The notes under the pieces: generated by a model
Told to the model about the DNA's origin: nothing
The model's input: the letters and a program-made list of their open reading frames with translations, nothing else
The model's database searches: none
Program-made: the position numbers and the translations under genes
Assembly (NCBI RefSeq): GCF_021261325.1
Contig: NZ_JAJSBI010000023.1
Coordinates: forward strand, 115,913-179,912
Length of the DNA stretch: 64,000 bases
Direction of reading: 5' to 3'
From: Streptomyces guryensis
Lineage (GTDB): Bacteria; Actinomycetota; Actinomycetes; Streptomycetales; Streptomycetaceae
Shown: piece by piece, positions 17,355 to 25,974 of the stretch
Numbering within the stretch: position 1 is the first letter of the stretch
Layout: the number at the start of each line of letters is the position of its first letter

Positions 17355-18959
17355 TTACGGCTTGGGCGTGGCGTGCGGGGTGCAGGTCACGTCCGCGGCG
17401 TCCAGCTTGCCGCTCAGGAGGTAGTCGTCCACCTTCTGGTTGATGCACGGGTTGACCAGGCCGGTCACACCGTGCGAGCCCGCGTCCTTCTCGGTGATCA
17501 GGCGGGAGCCCTTGAAGCGGTGGTGCAGTTCGACGGCGCCGTCGTACGGGGTGGCGGCGTCACGGGTGGACTGCACGATCATGACCGGCGGCAGACCCTT
17601 GTGGGTCCTGACGTTCACCGGGCTCTGCTGCTTGACCGGCCAGGTGGCGCACGGCAGGTTCATCCAGGCGTTGGCCCAGGTCATGAACGGGTAGTTCTTG
17701 TTGAGCTCGGTGTTGTCCCTGTCCCACTTCTTCCAGCTGGTGGGCCACTTGGCGTCCGTGCACTCGACCGCCGTGTAGACGGCGTTGCCGTTCTCCGAGG
17801 AGATGTTGCCCGCGGTGTTGGACATGTCCGGGGCGGCCGCGTCGACGAGCGCCTTGGTGTCGCCGGCGAAGTACTTGCTGAACGCGGTGGCGACCGGCAC
17901 CCACGAGGAGTCGTAGTACGGGGCGCTCTGGAAGAAGGAGATCAGCTCGGCCGGGCCGACGACCCCGCCGAGGGGGCTCTTCTTGGCGGTGGCGCGCAGT
18001 TCGAGCCACTTCGCCTGGACCGCGTCGCGCGTGGTGCCGAGGTGGAAGGCGGCGTCGTTGGCGGCGACCCAGTCCTCCCAGTCCTTCCAGCGGCCCTCGA
18101 AGGCGACGTCCTGGTCCAGGTTGGCCTGGTACCAGATCTTCTCCCGCGACGGGTTGACGACGCTGTCCACGATCATGCGGCGCAGGTGGCCCGGGAACAT
18201 GGTGCCGTAGACGGCGCCGATGTAGGTGCCGTAGGAGACGCCCAGGTAGTTGAGCTTCTTCTCACCGAGCGCGGCACGGATGACGTCCAGGTCGCGCACC
18301 GTGTTGGGCGTGGTCATCTGCTGGAGCATCGCCTTGCCGCTGCGCTCGGCGCAGCCCTTGGCGTACTCGGCGGCCAGCTTGCGCTGCGCCAGCTTGTCGG
18401 CCTCGGAGTCCGGCACCGGGTCGGCCTTGGGGGCCTTCACGAACTCCTGCGGGTCAATGCAGGAGATGGGCGCGGAGTGGCCGACACCGCGCGGGTCGAA
18501 GCCCACGAAGTCGTACGCCTTGGCCACGTTGGCCCAGATCGGGTTCTTGTTGGTGACCCGCGTCGGGAAGCGCATACCGGACGCGCCGGGGCCGCCCGGG
18601 TTGTAGACGAGGGCGCCCTGGCGCTCCTCCTTGGTCCCCGTGTTGCCGATGCGGTCGACGGCGAGCCTGATCTGCTTGCCGTACGGCCTGGCGTAGTCGA
18701 GCGGGACGCTGACGTACCCGCACTGGATGGGCTTGGCGAACCCCCAGTCGGCGGGGCAGTCCTGCCAGTCGATGCCGGCCTTCGCGGCGCGCTCGGCCGC
18801 GATGGCGGCACCGCGGGCCTCGCGGTCCTGCCCGGGCCGGGAGCCCGCGGTCGCGCTGGCACTCGGCGCCGCGACGGCACCGGCTATCAGCGTGGCCGCG
18901 GCGAGCACTCCGGCCGAGCCGAGCGCGGTGGCCCGCTTCTTTCGTCTCATATCCCTCAA
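17355..18959 (-). CDS. Secreted alpha/beta hydrolase, tripeptidyl aminopeptidase family (Slp/Tap-like)
   Basis: 534-aa exported enzyme. A Sec signal peptide (Arg/Lys-rich start, hydrophobic residues about 14-30, ASA cleavage region near 37) precedes an alpha/beta hydrolase domain with NPGGPGASG (oxyanion region), nucleophile Ser in GVSYG, Asp in STRDAATPY and His in AGSHGV. A C-terminal TAP-like region follows. These are typical of Streptomyces mycelium-associated tripeptidyl aminopeptidases, which remove N-terminal tripeptides from exported proteins. TTG 18959 has GGGGGAGG 6 nt upstream; ATG 18950 is an alternative. Confidence 0.87.
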   Translation of the reverse strand: MRDMRRKKRATALGSAGVLAAATLIAGAVAAPSASATAGSRPGQDREARGAAIAAERAAKAGIDWQDCPADWGFAKPIQCGYVSVPLDYARPYGKQIRLAVDRIGNTGTKEERQGALVYNPGGPGASGMRFPTRVTNKNPIWANVAKAYDFVGFDPRGVGHSAPISCIDPQEFVKAPKADPVPDSEADKLAQRKLAAEYAKGCAERSGKAMLQQMTTPNTVRDLDVIRAALGEKKLNYLGVSYGTYIGAVYGTMFPGHLRRMIVDSVVNPSREKIWYQANLDQDVAFEGRWKDWEDWVAANDAAFHLGTTRDAVQAKWLELRATAKKSPLGGVVGPAELISFFQSAPYYDSSWVPVATAFSKYFAGDTKALVDAAAPDMSNTAGNISSENGNAVYTAVECTDAKWPTSWKKWDRDNTELNKNYPFMTWANAWMNLPCATWPVKQQSPVNVRTHKGLPPVMIVQSTRDAATPYDGAVELHHRFKGSRLITEKDAGSHGVTGLVNPCINQKVDDYLLSGKLDAADVTCTPHATPKP

Positions 18960-19089
18960 GTGGGACCTCCCCCAACGTCATTGCGATTGTCAGGGGCGAT
19001 CCTTTCGGCTGTGTACATGCCGAGAACAGGGGGCGTTGACCTTCTTTACCAATCCGATAAACGGTGAGCCTGTCCCGCTCATCGGAAAC

Positions 19090-19842
19090 TCACGCTACGG
19101 CGGCGAGCGCCTCGTCCAGCAGTCGCCGCAACCGCAGGGCATCGGCCGCCACGGCACTGACGAGCACGGCGGGCCCCGCGAGCGGCATGACCACGGCACC
19201 CTCCCCCACCACCCGGGCCGCCATGGGCTCCATCCCGAACTCGGGCCGTACGACGACCAGTTGCCCCACGGCGCGATGCCCGCCCAGCACGGCCGGACCG
19301 TCCCACCCGCCCGGGGCTCCGGGCCCGCAGGCCAGCTCCTGGTCGAGGAGCGCCCGCCCCTCGACACACACCGTAAGACGACTGCTCAGCCGCCCGGGTT
19401 GCTCCCCGACCCGTCCGAGCACCTGCTCCTCGCGCAGCACGAGCCGAGCGGTGCCGCCGAGCTCCACTCTGGTCCTGACATACAGATCGCTCCCCTGCGC
19501 GGAGATCAACTGCTCGGGCAGCCATTCCAGTTCACCGCCGTCGCCGACGTGGAGCCGCACGTCGTAGCGTGCCTCCCCCTTCGCCTGCCCGGGCAGCGCG
19601 ATGGTGGCGGCGGACGACCCGACCCGCAGCCGGGCCCCGCTTTCCACCTCGGCCTCGACGGCGAACTCGTCCCCGCCGAGCGGCCCGCTCATCGCCCCGA
19701 CGAGCATGACCCGCGCCTCGGCACCACTGCCCCGTGTCCGCCGCAGGGCGATCGGCCCGTCCCCCTCCAGCACGGGCAGGGCCGTACCGCCCCTCCCGTC
19801 GTCCCTGGCGACGATCCGAGCGGTGGCCCGCACCCCGCTCAT
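19090..19842 (-). CDS. ureD: Urease accessory protein UreD
   Basis: 250-aa urease chaperone (UreD/UreH) that binds apo-urease and, with UreF and UreG, delivers nickel. The N-terminal SGVRATARIVARDD, the LPEQLISAQGSDLYVRTRVEL core and the C-terminal leucine-rich helix are family features. ATG 19842 starts 2 nt after the ureG stop. It is the last gene of the ureABCFGD group; UreD is the least conserved part, so the name rests on both position and sequence. Confidence 0.87.
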   Translation of the reverse strand: MSGVRATARIVARDDGRGGTALPVLEGDGPIALRRTRGSGAEARVMLVGAMSGPLGGDEFAVEAEVESGARLRVGSSAATIALPGQAKGEARYDVRLHVGDGGELEWLPEQLISAQGSDLYVRTRVELGGTARLVLREEQVLGRVGEQPGRLSSRLTVCVEGRALLDQELACGPGAPGGWDGPAVLGGHRAVGQLVVVRPEFGMEPMAARVVGEGAVVMPLAGPAVLVSAVAADALRLRRLLDEALAAVA

Positions 19843-19844
19843 GG

Positions 19845-20522
19845 TCACGCCGTCCACGCGGCGAGCTGCGCCCGCACCCAGCCGGCGACGTCCGCCACCC
19901 CGGCCTCGCTCCTGAGCGACTGGAAGACGACGGGCAGTTCGGCCCGCTGAGCCTTGGCGTCGGCGGCCATCCGCTCCAGATCGGAGCCGACGTACGGCGC
20001 GAGGTCGGTCTTGTTGACGACGAGCAGATCGGCCGTGGTCACCCCCGGCCCGCCCTTCCTGGGAATGTCGTCACCACCCGCCACATCGATGACAAAGATC
20101 TGGGCGTCGACGAGCCCCTTGGAGAAGGTCGCGGTGAGATTGTCCCCACCGGACTCGACCAGGATCAGATCCAGCGGCCCGACCTCGTCCTCCAGATCCT
20201 CCACCGCCTCCAGGTTGGCGGAGATGTCGTCCCGGATCGCGGTGTGCGGACAGGCCCCCGTCTCCACGGCGGTGATCCGCTCGGGCGGCAACACCGCTTC
20301 GCGGAGCAGGAATTCGGCGTCCTCGCGGGTGTAGATGTCATTGGTGACGACGGCGAGGGAAAGCTCGTCGCGCAGGGCCCGGCACAGCGCCGCGACGGTG
20401 GCGGTCTTGCCGGACCCCACGGGCCCCCCGAGCCCGATCCGCAGCGCGCGCCGCGCACCGTCGGGCCGGCGAGCGTCGGCACTGACGGCACCGGGACCGT
20501 CGTGGTGGTGTTCCAGATGCAT
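19845..20522 (-). CDS. ureG: Urease accessory GTPase UreG
   Basis: 225-aa SIMIBI-class GTPase that powers nickel insertion into urease. P-loop GPVGSGKT (about residues 33-40), the metal-binding CPH motif (ETGACPHTAI), ESGGDNL and the guanine-specificity motif NKTD are all present. A His-rich N-terminus (MHLEHHH) may hold nickel. A repeat-containing gap of about 145 bp separates it from ureF. Confidence 0.95.
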   Translation of the reverse strand: MHLEHHHDGPGAVSADARRPDGARRALRIGLGGPVGSGKTATVAALCRALRDELSLAVVTNDIYTREDAEFLLREAVLPPERITAVETGACPHTAIRDDISANLEAVEDLEDEVGPLDLILVESGGDNLTATFSKGLVDAQIFVIDVAGGDDIPRKGGPGVTTADLLVVNKTDLAPYVGSDLERMAADAKAQRAELPVVFQSLRSEAGVADVAGWVRAQLAAWTA

Positions 20523-20541
20523 GACTATGGCTCCAAGATGT

Positions 20542-20640
20542 CAGCCCGTCCGGCGCCCTCCAGCCCGTCCGGCGTTTGAGGACGAGGCCGTTCAGGCCGA
20601 TAAGGGGGTCTGGGGGCAAAGCCCCCAGGGTCGGGAACGG
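20542..20640. repeat. Dispersed Streptomyces repeat between ureF and ureG
   Basis: Contains the motif GCCCGTCCGGCG twice, the sequence GTCCGGCGTTTGAGGAC, and a perfect hairpin CTGGGGGC-AAA-GCCCCCAG (20610-20628). I recognise this as a unit repeated in many Streptomyces genomes. It interrupts an otherwise tight operon and its hairpin could reduce read-through into ureG and ureD. Confidence 0.65.
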
Positions 20641-20667
20641 GAAGGGGCGGCGGGGGCGAGACTCCCC

Positions 20668-21342
20668 CTACGACGCGAACAGCCGCACAGCCCAGGCGGC
20701 ATGCACCTCCGCAGAGATCTCCAGCAACGGCGCGGAAGCCGCAGGCAAGGCATCAACCCCGCCGTCGACGACACGCCGCGCCGCCTCGACCGCCCGATCC
20801 GCGACACGATCCACCTCCGGTGCCACCCGAGCCAGCACCCCCGTCGCATCGAACGGATCAAGGCTCAACAACCGCACCGTCGCACTCGCCGGCCCGCTCA
20901 CACTCTCGTACGCCGCGCAGTAGGCCGCATCCACGGCCTCCAACCCCGCAGCCCGAGCGGCAAGCCCGAGCACCACCGGCTGATGCGCCCCCTTGGGGAA
21001 CTCCCGTGCCAGAGCTTCGAGTTCACCCAAGGGCCAGGTGGCCCGGGCGGCCCGCATCAGCTGCCTCCCCAGCTTCCGCCCGGCGATCCGCAACGCGGGC
21101 GACGGTGTCCGCGCATCCGCGGCCGCGTCCAACGCCGCGGGATCCACACCGAGTACGGCAGCGGCCGCGAGCGAGGCCGAGACCAGCCCCGCCGTGTGCA
21201 GCCGCCCCCGGCAGAAGGCCTCAAGGCTCGCGGCCCCAGTGATCCGCCCGGCTTTCACGGCCGCCTCGGCCCCGCCGGAATGCGCATGCCCTCCGGCGGG
21301 AAAGCGCCCGTCGGCCAGAACGAGAAGAGCTGCCCTCGACAT
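20668..21342 (-). CDS. ureF: Urease accessory protein UreF
   Basis: 224-aa all-helical chaperone of the urease activation complex. It starts MSRAALLVLADGRFPAGGHAHSGG, the conserved UreF N-terminal motif (D-RFP-G-HAHSGG). ATG 21342 is preferred; a GTG nine bases upstream would add three residues. It follows ureC by 37 nt. Confidence 0.92.
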   Translation of the reverse strand: MSRAALLVLADGRFPAGGHAHSGGAEAAVKAGRITGAASLEAFCRGRLHTAGLVSASLAAAAVLGVDPAALDAAADARTPSPALRIAGRKLGRQLMRAARATWPLGELEALAREFPKGAHQPVVLGLAARAAGLEAVDAAYCAAYESVSGPASATVRLLSLDPFDATGVLARVAPEVDRVADRAVEAARRVVDGGVDALPAASAPLLEISAEVHAAWAVRLFAS

Positions 21343-21379
21343 CACGACCACGCCGTCAGAAGAGTCACCGGAAGAGTCA

Positions 21380-23101
21380 TCAGAACAGGAAGTACCGCTG
21401 GGCCATGGGCAGTTCGGCAGCGGGCGTCGCCTCGACCAGCTCCCCGTCGATGTGCACGGCGAAACTGTCGGGATCGACCTGTACCCGGGGCCGCGCGTCG
21501 TTCTCCCGCATGTCGGCCTTGGTCACCCCGCGCGTCGACTCGATCGCGACGAACCGCTTCCCGAGCGAGAGCCGCTCCGGCAGCCCGTCCTCGATGGCGA
21601 GCGGCGCCACGAAGTTGAAGGAGTTCGAGGCAGGCGCCCGCCCGATCGCCCCGTACATCGGCCGCGGCAGGATCGGCTGCGGCGTCGGGATCGACGCGTT
21701 GGCGTCGCCCATCTGCGCGTAGGCGATCTGCCCGCCCTTGACGACGAGATGCGGCTTGACCCCGAAGAACGCGGGCTCCCACAGCACGAGATCGGCGAGC
21801 TTGCCGGTCTCCACCGACCCGACCTCCCGCGCAAGCCCCTGCGCGAGCGCCGGATTGATCGTGTACTTGGCCACGTACCGCCGTACCCGCCGGTTGTCGG
21901 CCCGCCCGTCACCCGGCAGCGCTCCGCGACGCCGCTTCATCACGTGCGCGGTCTGCCAGGTCCGCATGACGACCTCGCCGACGCGCCCCATCGCCTGGGC
22001 GTCCGACGAAATGATCGAGATGGCGCCCAGGTCGTGCAGGATGTCCTCCGCCCCGATGGTGGACGGCCGGATCCGCGACTCGGCGAACGCCAGGTCCTCC
22101 GGCACCGCCGGGTTGAGGTGGTGGCACACCATCAGCATGTCGAGGTGTTCCTCGGCGGTGTTCACGGTGTACGGCCGCGTCGGGTTCGTCGAACTCGGCA
22201 GTACGTGCGGCTCGGAGACGACGGTCATGATGTCCGGCGCGTGCCCGCCGCCCGCGCCCTCGGTGTGGTAGGCGTGGATGCCGCGCCCGGCGATCGCCGC
22301 AAGGGTGTCGCCGACGAACCCGGCCTCGTTCAAGGTGTCCGTGTGAATGGCGACCTGGATACCCGTCCGGTCCGCCACGGTCAGCGAGGCGTCGATGACG
22401 GCGGGCGTGGAGCCCCAGTCCTCGTGCAGCTTCAGGCCCAGCGCCCCGCCGCGGATCTGCGACAGCATCGCCTCGTGCGAGACGGTGTTGCCCTTGCCGA
22501 GGAAGCCGATGTTGAGCGGGTACTGCTCCATCGCCTCCAGCATCCGCGCGAGGTGCCAGGGGCCGGGCGTCACCGTGGTCGCCTTGGAGCCCTCGGCCGG
22601 TCCGGTGCCGCCGCCCACCAGCGTGGTGATGCCTGCGGACAGCGCCTCGTCGGCGATCTGCGGGCAGATGAAGTGGACGTGTGCGTCGATGGCGCCGGCG
22701 GTCAGGATCCGCCCGTTGCCCGCGATGACCTCGGTCTCGGGGCCGATCACCAGGTCCGGGTGGACGCCGTCCATGGTGTCGGGGTTGCCGGCCTTGCCGA
22801 TGCCGGTGATCCGGCCGTCGCGGATGCCGACGTCGGCCTTGACGATCCCCCAGTGGTCGATGATCACCGCGCCGGTGATGACGGTGTCCGGGGTGCCCTC
22901 CGCTCGCGTGGCACGCGACTGGCCCATGGATTCGCGGATGACCTTGCCGCCGCCGAACACGGCCTCGTCGCCGGCGAGTCCGGGCCCGCCGGAACGGTCC
23001 TCCTCGATCTCGACGATCAGGTCGGTGTCGGCGAGCCGGATGCGGTCGCCGGTGGTGGGGCCGAACAGGTCGGCGTACGCGGCACGCGAGATCTCAGGCA
23101 T
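21380..23101 (-). CDS. ureC: Urease subunit alpha
   Basis: Catalytic subunit (573 aa) hydrolysing urea to ammonia and carbamate. Nickel ligands and active-site residues are visible: HVHFICPQ (two His), the carbamylated Lys in GLKLHEDWG, HTDTLNE, the MVCHHLNP flap with the catalytic His, and the Asp ligand in SSDAQAMGR. ATG 23101 overlaps the ureB stop by 8 nt and gives the usual length. All residues for activity are intact. Confidence 0.98.
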   Translation of the reverse strand: MPEISRAAYADLFGPTTGDRIRLADTDLIVEIEEDRSGGPGLAGDEAVFGGGKVIRESMGQSRATRAEGTPDTVITGAVIIDHWGIVKADVGIRDGRITGIGKAGNPDTMDGVHPDLVIGPETEVIAGNGRILTAGAIDAHVHFICPQIADEALSAGITTLVGGGTGPAEGSKATTVTPGPWHLARMLEAMEQYPLNIGFLGKGNTVSHEAMLSQIRGGALGLKLHEDWGSTPAVIDASLTVADRTGIQVAIHTDTLNEAGFVGDTLAAIAGRGIHAYHTEGAGGGHAPDIMTVVSEPHVLPSSTNPTRPYTVNTAEEHLDMLMVCHHLNPAVPEDLAFAESRIRPSTIGAEDILHDLGAISIISSDAQAMGRVGEVVMRTWQTAHVMKRRRGALPGDGRADNRRVRRYVAKYTINPALAQGLAREVGSVETGKLADLVLWEPAFFGVKPHLVVKGGQIAYAQMGDANASIPTPQPILPRPMYGAIGRAPASNSFNFVAPLAIEDGLPERLSLGKRFVAIESTRGVTKADMRENDARPRVQVDPDSFAVHIDGELVEATPAAELPMAQRYFLF

Positions 23102-23405
23102 CGAGGGCACCTCCGGTCTCCCCGCGCAGCCCGGGCACCACACGGGCGCCGGCGAGCGGGACGAGTTCGACGTCGGCGGGGATCCCGGGCTCGAAGCGCA
23201 CGGCCGTACCCGCGGCGATGTTGAGCCGCTTGCCGCGGGCGGCGGCGCGGTCGAAGTCCAGGCCGGGGTTGGCCTCGGCGAAGTGGTAGTGGGAGCCGAC
23301 CTGGACGGGCCGGTCGGCGGAGTTGAGGACGGTCAGCCGGGTGACCTCGCGGCCGTCGTTGTACACAACGGGCCCGTCCGCGAACAGCATCTCGCCGGGA
23401 ATCAT
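23094..23405 (-). CDS. ureB: Urease subunit beta
   Basis: 103-aa structural subunit with the family start MIPGEM, RPVQVGSHYHFAEAN and the late VRFEPG motif. Separate ureA and ureB genes are the usual bacterial arrangement. Its end overlaps ureC by 8 nt. Confidence 0.97.
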   Translation of the reverse strand: MIPGEMLFADGPVVYNDGREVTRLTVLNSADRPVQVGSHYHFAEANPGLDFDRAAARGKRLNIAAGTAVRFEPGIPADVELVPLAGARVVPGLRGETGGALDA

Positions 23406-23415
23406 CGGGGCCTCC

Positions 23416-23718
<303 letters not shown>

Positions 23719-23805
23719 GTCCCACCTCACAGTCCTCACCCGGACCGTGCGGGGTCCGGTTGCCGCGGCCACGGGGCAAAGTCCCTGGTGGCGTGGATCG
23801 GCAGG

Positions 23806-24456
23806 CTAGTTGGACCGAGTTTCAAGCAAGTTAACCGAGCTGTGATCCTGCACGCTCATCAAGGCGCGCAGACCGTCCCCCAGGACCTCGGCCGACGCAG
23901 GTCCGAACAGGGCCTGCTGAGCGAGGAAGCCCATCGCGGCGGCCATCATCGTGCGGGCCACGCGGTCCGGTGACACGTCCGGCCTCATCATCCCGGTTTC
24001 CTGGTACGCCTCCACGATCCGCGTCCAGGTCGCCTGCACGGCGCCGTAGCCCTCACGCAGAAGGCCCGCGAGCTCGTCGTTGCGGAGTGTCTCGGTCCAT
24101 ACCTGGACGACCAGCCGCGGGAACGCGGGCCGCCCGTCCACGGTCAGCGACTCCTTGGTGGCGAGGACGCGGCCCAGCACCGACGCCACGAGGATGTCCG
24201 GGGGCGGGGGCGGGCTGTTGCGGGCCTCCTCCTCGAAGCCGTCGTGGACCTGACCGAGCACCTCCGCGACGATCGCGGCGATCAGCTCCTCCTTGCCGCT
24301 GAAGTAGCGGTAGACGGCGCCCGCGGAGAGGTCGACCTCCTTCAGCACGTCCTGCATGGACGTGGCGTGGAAGCCATTGCGTGCGAAGCACAGTGCGGCG
24401 CCGTCGAGGATCTGCCGGCGGCGGGCGTCGAGGTGTTCCTGGGATACGCGGGCCAT
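23806..24456 (-). CDS. TetR family transcriptional regulator
   Basis: 216-aa repressor. The N-terminal TetR HTH (residues about 10-57: RRQILDGAALCFARNGFHATSMQDV, SAGAVYRYFSGKEELI) is clear, followed by a helical ligand domain. ATG 24456 starts just before the HTH; the upstream in-frame codons lie inside a palindromic operator. It is divergent from a membrane-protein gene, with an operator copy on each side, so it probably represses both itself and that neighbour. Confidence 0.9.
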   Translation of the reverse strand: MARVSQEHLDARRRQILDGAALCFARNGFHATSMQDVLKEVDLSAGAVYRYFSGKEELIAAIVAEVLGQVHDGFEEEARNSPPPPPDILVASVLGRVLATKESLTVDGRPAFPRLVVQVWTETLRNDELAGLLREGYGAVQATWTRIVEAYQETGMMRPDVSPDRVARTMMAAAMGFLAQQALFGPASAEVLGDGLRALMSVQDHSSVNLLETRSN

Positions 24457-24467
24457 GGTTCCCACAG

Positions 24468-24545
24468 TAAAACGAACGTTCTTTCTTGACAAGAAGGCCG
24501 TGTCGCAGGACGGTGGCCGTACAACTAAAACGAACGATCCTTCTT
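24468..24545. promoter_or_regulatory. Paired TetR operators in a divergent promoter region
   Basis: AAAACGAACGTTCTTTC at 24469-24485 (palindrome centred on GAACGTTC) and AAAACGAACGATCCTTC at 24527-24543 share 18 of 20 bases over 24468-24487 and 24526-24545. Their starts are 58 bp apart. The first is next to the TetR start and the second next to the divergent gene. A perfect TTCTTG-A-CAAGAA palindrome (24483-24495) overlaps the first. Confidence 0.7.
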
Positions 24546-24572
24546 TTTGATCGCACCCGTCAGGGAGTTCCC

Positions 24573-25556
24573 ATGCCCACCCGCCGCCTGGTCGCAGTCG
24601 CCGTCCTCGCCCCCCTCCTCGCCGCCCTGGCGCTGTGGGCCTTCGCCTGGCCCGCCGCCCGCACCGCGCCCCGCGACCTGCCGCTCGGCGTGGCCGGCCC
24701 CCCGGCCGCGGCGGCTCAGGTGGAGAAGCAGCTGGAGCAGAAGAGGGGCGCGTTCGAGATCCACCGCTATGCCGACGAAGCCGCCGGCCGGAACGCGATC
24801 AAGGACCGGGCCGTATACGGCGCGGTCGTCGTGACGCCCCAGGGCCCCGAACTGCTGACCGCGTCGGCCGCGAGCCCGACGGTCGCACAGTTGCTCCAGC
24901 AGGCGGTCGCGCGGCAGGCAGCCGCCCATGGCGCGCAGATCCGTACGGTCGACGTCGTGGCCGCCCCGGCGACCGACCCTCGCGGCGCAGCCCTGAACGC
25001 CAGTGTGCTGCCGCTGGCCCTGGCCGGGATCGCGGCGGGCTCGCTGGTGACCATGACCGGACTGCGCGGCGCGCGTGCCGTGGCCGCGCTCATCGGAGCC
25101 GCCGCGCCGGTCGGCGCGGCCGCGGCCGGCATCGCGCACAGCTGGCTCGGGGTGCTCGCGGGCAACTGGTGGGCGGAGGCCGGCGTTCTGGGCCTCGCGA
25201 CACTGGCCGTGAGCGCCGCCGTCGCCGGACTCGCCGCCCTGTTCGGCCGGGCCGGGCTCGGCATCGCCGCGGGCACCGTGATGCTCTTCGGCAACCCCTT
25301 CTCGGGTGCGCCCTCGGCCCCGCAGATGCTGCCCGAGCCTGTCGGCACGATCGGCCAGTGGCTGCCGCCGGGGGCGAGTACGACCCTGCTGCGCTCGGTG
25401 TCGTTCTTCGACGGCGCGGCGGCGACCGGCCCCGCGTTGACGCTCTCCTGGTGGGCCCTGCTGGGCCTTGGCGCGGTACTGCTCGGCCGCGTGCTGAAGG
25501 CACGCGGGAAGGCCACCGAGCCCGTCCCCGAACGGGACCTCGCCCCCGTCGGCTGA
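24573..25556 (+). CDS. Membrane protein, YhgE/Pip or ABC-2-type transporter-like
   Basis: 327-aa protein. A membrane helix at residues 8-25 is followed by an extracytoplasmic region of about 120 residues (KRGAFEIHRYADEAAGRNAIK, VVTPQGPELLTASAASPTVAQLLQQ), then about five membrane helices from residue 145 onward. This layout is seen in YhgE/Pip-type and ABC-2 permease-like proteins linked to drug or lipid export; substrate unknown. ATG 24573 has CAGGGAG upstream. The operator of the divergent TetR sits in its promoter, so it is probably induced by that regulator's ligand. Confidence 0.72.
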   Translation: MPTRRLVAVAVLAPLLAALALWAFAWPAARTAPRDLPLGVAGPPAAAAQVEKQLEQKRGAFEIHRYADEAAGRNAIKDRAVYGAVVVTPQGPELLTASAASPTVAQLLQQAVARQAAAHGAQIRTVDVVAAPATDPRGAALNASVLPLALAGIAAGSLVTMTGLRGARAVAALIGAAAPVGAAAAGIAHSWLGVLAGNWWAEAGVLGLATLAVSAAVAGLAALFGRAGLGIAAGTVMLFGNPFSGAPSAPQMLPEPVGTIGQWLPPGASTTLLRSVSFFDGAAATGPALTLSWWALLGLGAVLLGRVLKARGKATEPVPERDLAPVG

Positions 25557-25574
25557 CCGCCGTCACACCGAAGC

Positions 25575-25613
25575 GACCGTGCACCCCCCTGTAGCGGACG
25601 GGGATGCACGGTC
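25575..25613. terminator. Stem-loop between convergent genes
   Basis: GACCGTGCA (25575-25583) pairs with TGCACGGTC (25605-25613), with a further C/G inner stem. It sits between the stop of the membrane protein gene and the stop of the convergent antitoxin gene. Confidence 0.78.
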
Positions 25614-25623
25614 TTCGTCTTCC

Positions 25624-25911
25624 CTACGACGCGCCGGTGCCCCGATGATGCGCCGCGATGCCGAAACGCTGCTGTTCGCGGGGAGCGGACGCCACCTCGC
25701 GGACGGTGGAGACCGAGCTGATCACCTGCTCCTCGGCAGGCTCCGGCAGCTCCTGGAGCTCCTCCAGTCGTTCCAGGTCAGCGGCGGAGACCAGGGCGAC
25801 GAGGGGCTTTCCGTGCCGTGTCACGACGACGCGCTCACCGCCGTACACCACCCGGTTGATCAGGTCGGCGAGCTCAGCCCTGGCTTGCGTCACCGGAATC
25901 TCGTAGGCCAT
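25624..25911 (-). CDS. Phd/YefM family antitoxin (no toxin partner adjacent)
   Basis: 95-aa protein with the Phd/YefM N-terminal DNA-binding fold (residues 1-55: AYEIPVTQARAELADLINRV, ERVVVTRHGKPLVALVS) and an acidic C-terminal tail of the kind that normally covers a toxin such as YoeB. No RelE/YoeB or PIN gene lies beside it; the neighbours are a convergent membrane-protein gene and a divergent clpP. It is therefore an orphan, probably acting as a DNA-binding autoregulator, with a TGTAC-type dyad directly upstream. Confidence 0.85.
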   Translation of the reverse strand: MAYEIPVTQARAELADLINRVVYGGERVVVTRHGKPLVALVSAADLERLEELQELPEPAEEQVISSVSTVREVASAPREQQRFGIAAHHRGTGAS

Positions 25912-25928
25912 ACCCCCATCATAACGTC

Positions 25929-25945
25929 ATGTACGTCCTGTACAT
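25929..25945. promoter_or_regulatory. Palindrome with TGTACA core in antitoxin/clpP divergent promoter
   Basis: ATGTAC-N5-GTACAT is a perfect inverted repeat. It contains TGTACA, the core of known YefM operators, and it lies 18 nt upstream of the YefM-type start and 30 nt upstream of the clpP start. Both promoters must lie in this 63-bp gap, so one bound regulator could affect both genes (inference). Confidence 0.6.
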
Positions 25946-25974
25946 TTTTTACAGACGCAGAAGGAGGGGTACCG

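Noticed and set aside
17319..19067. 582-aa plus-strand frame opposite the aminopeptidase gene
   Set aside because: Antisense to a gene with signal peptide and complete catalytic triad.
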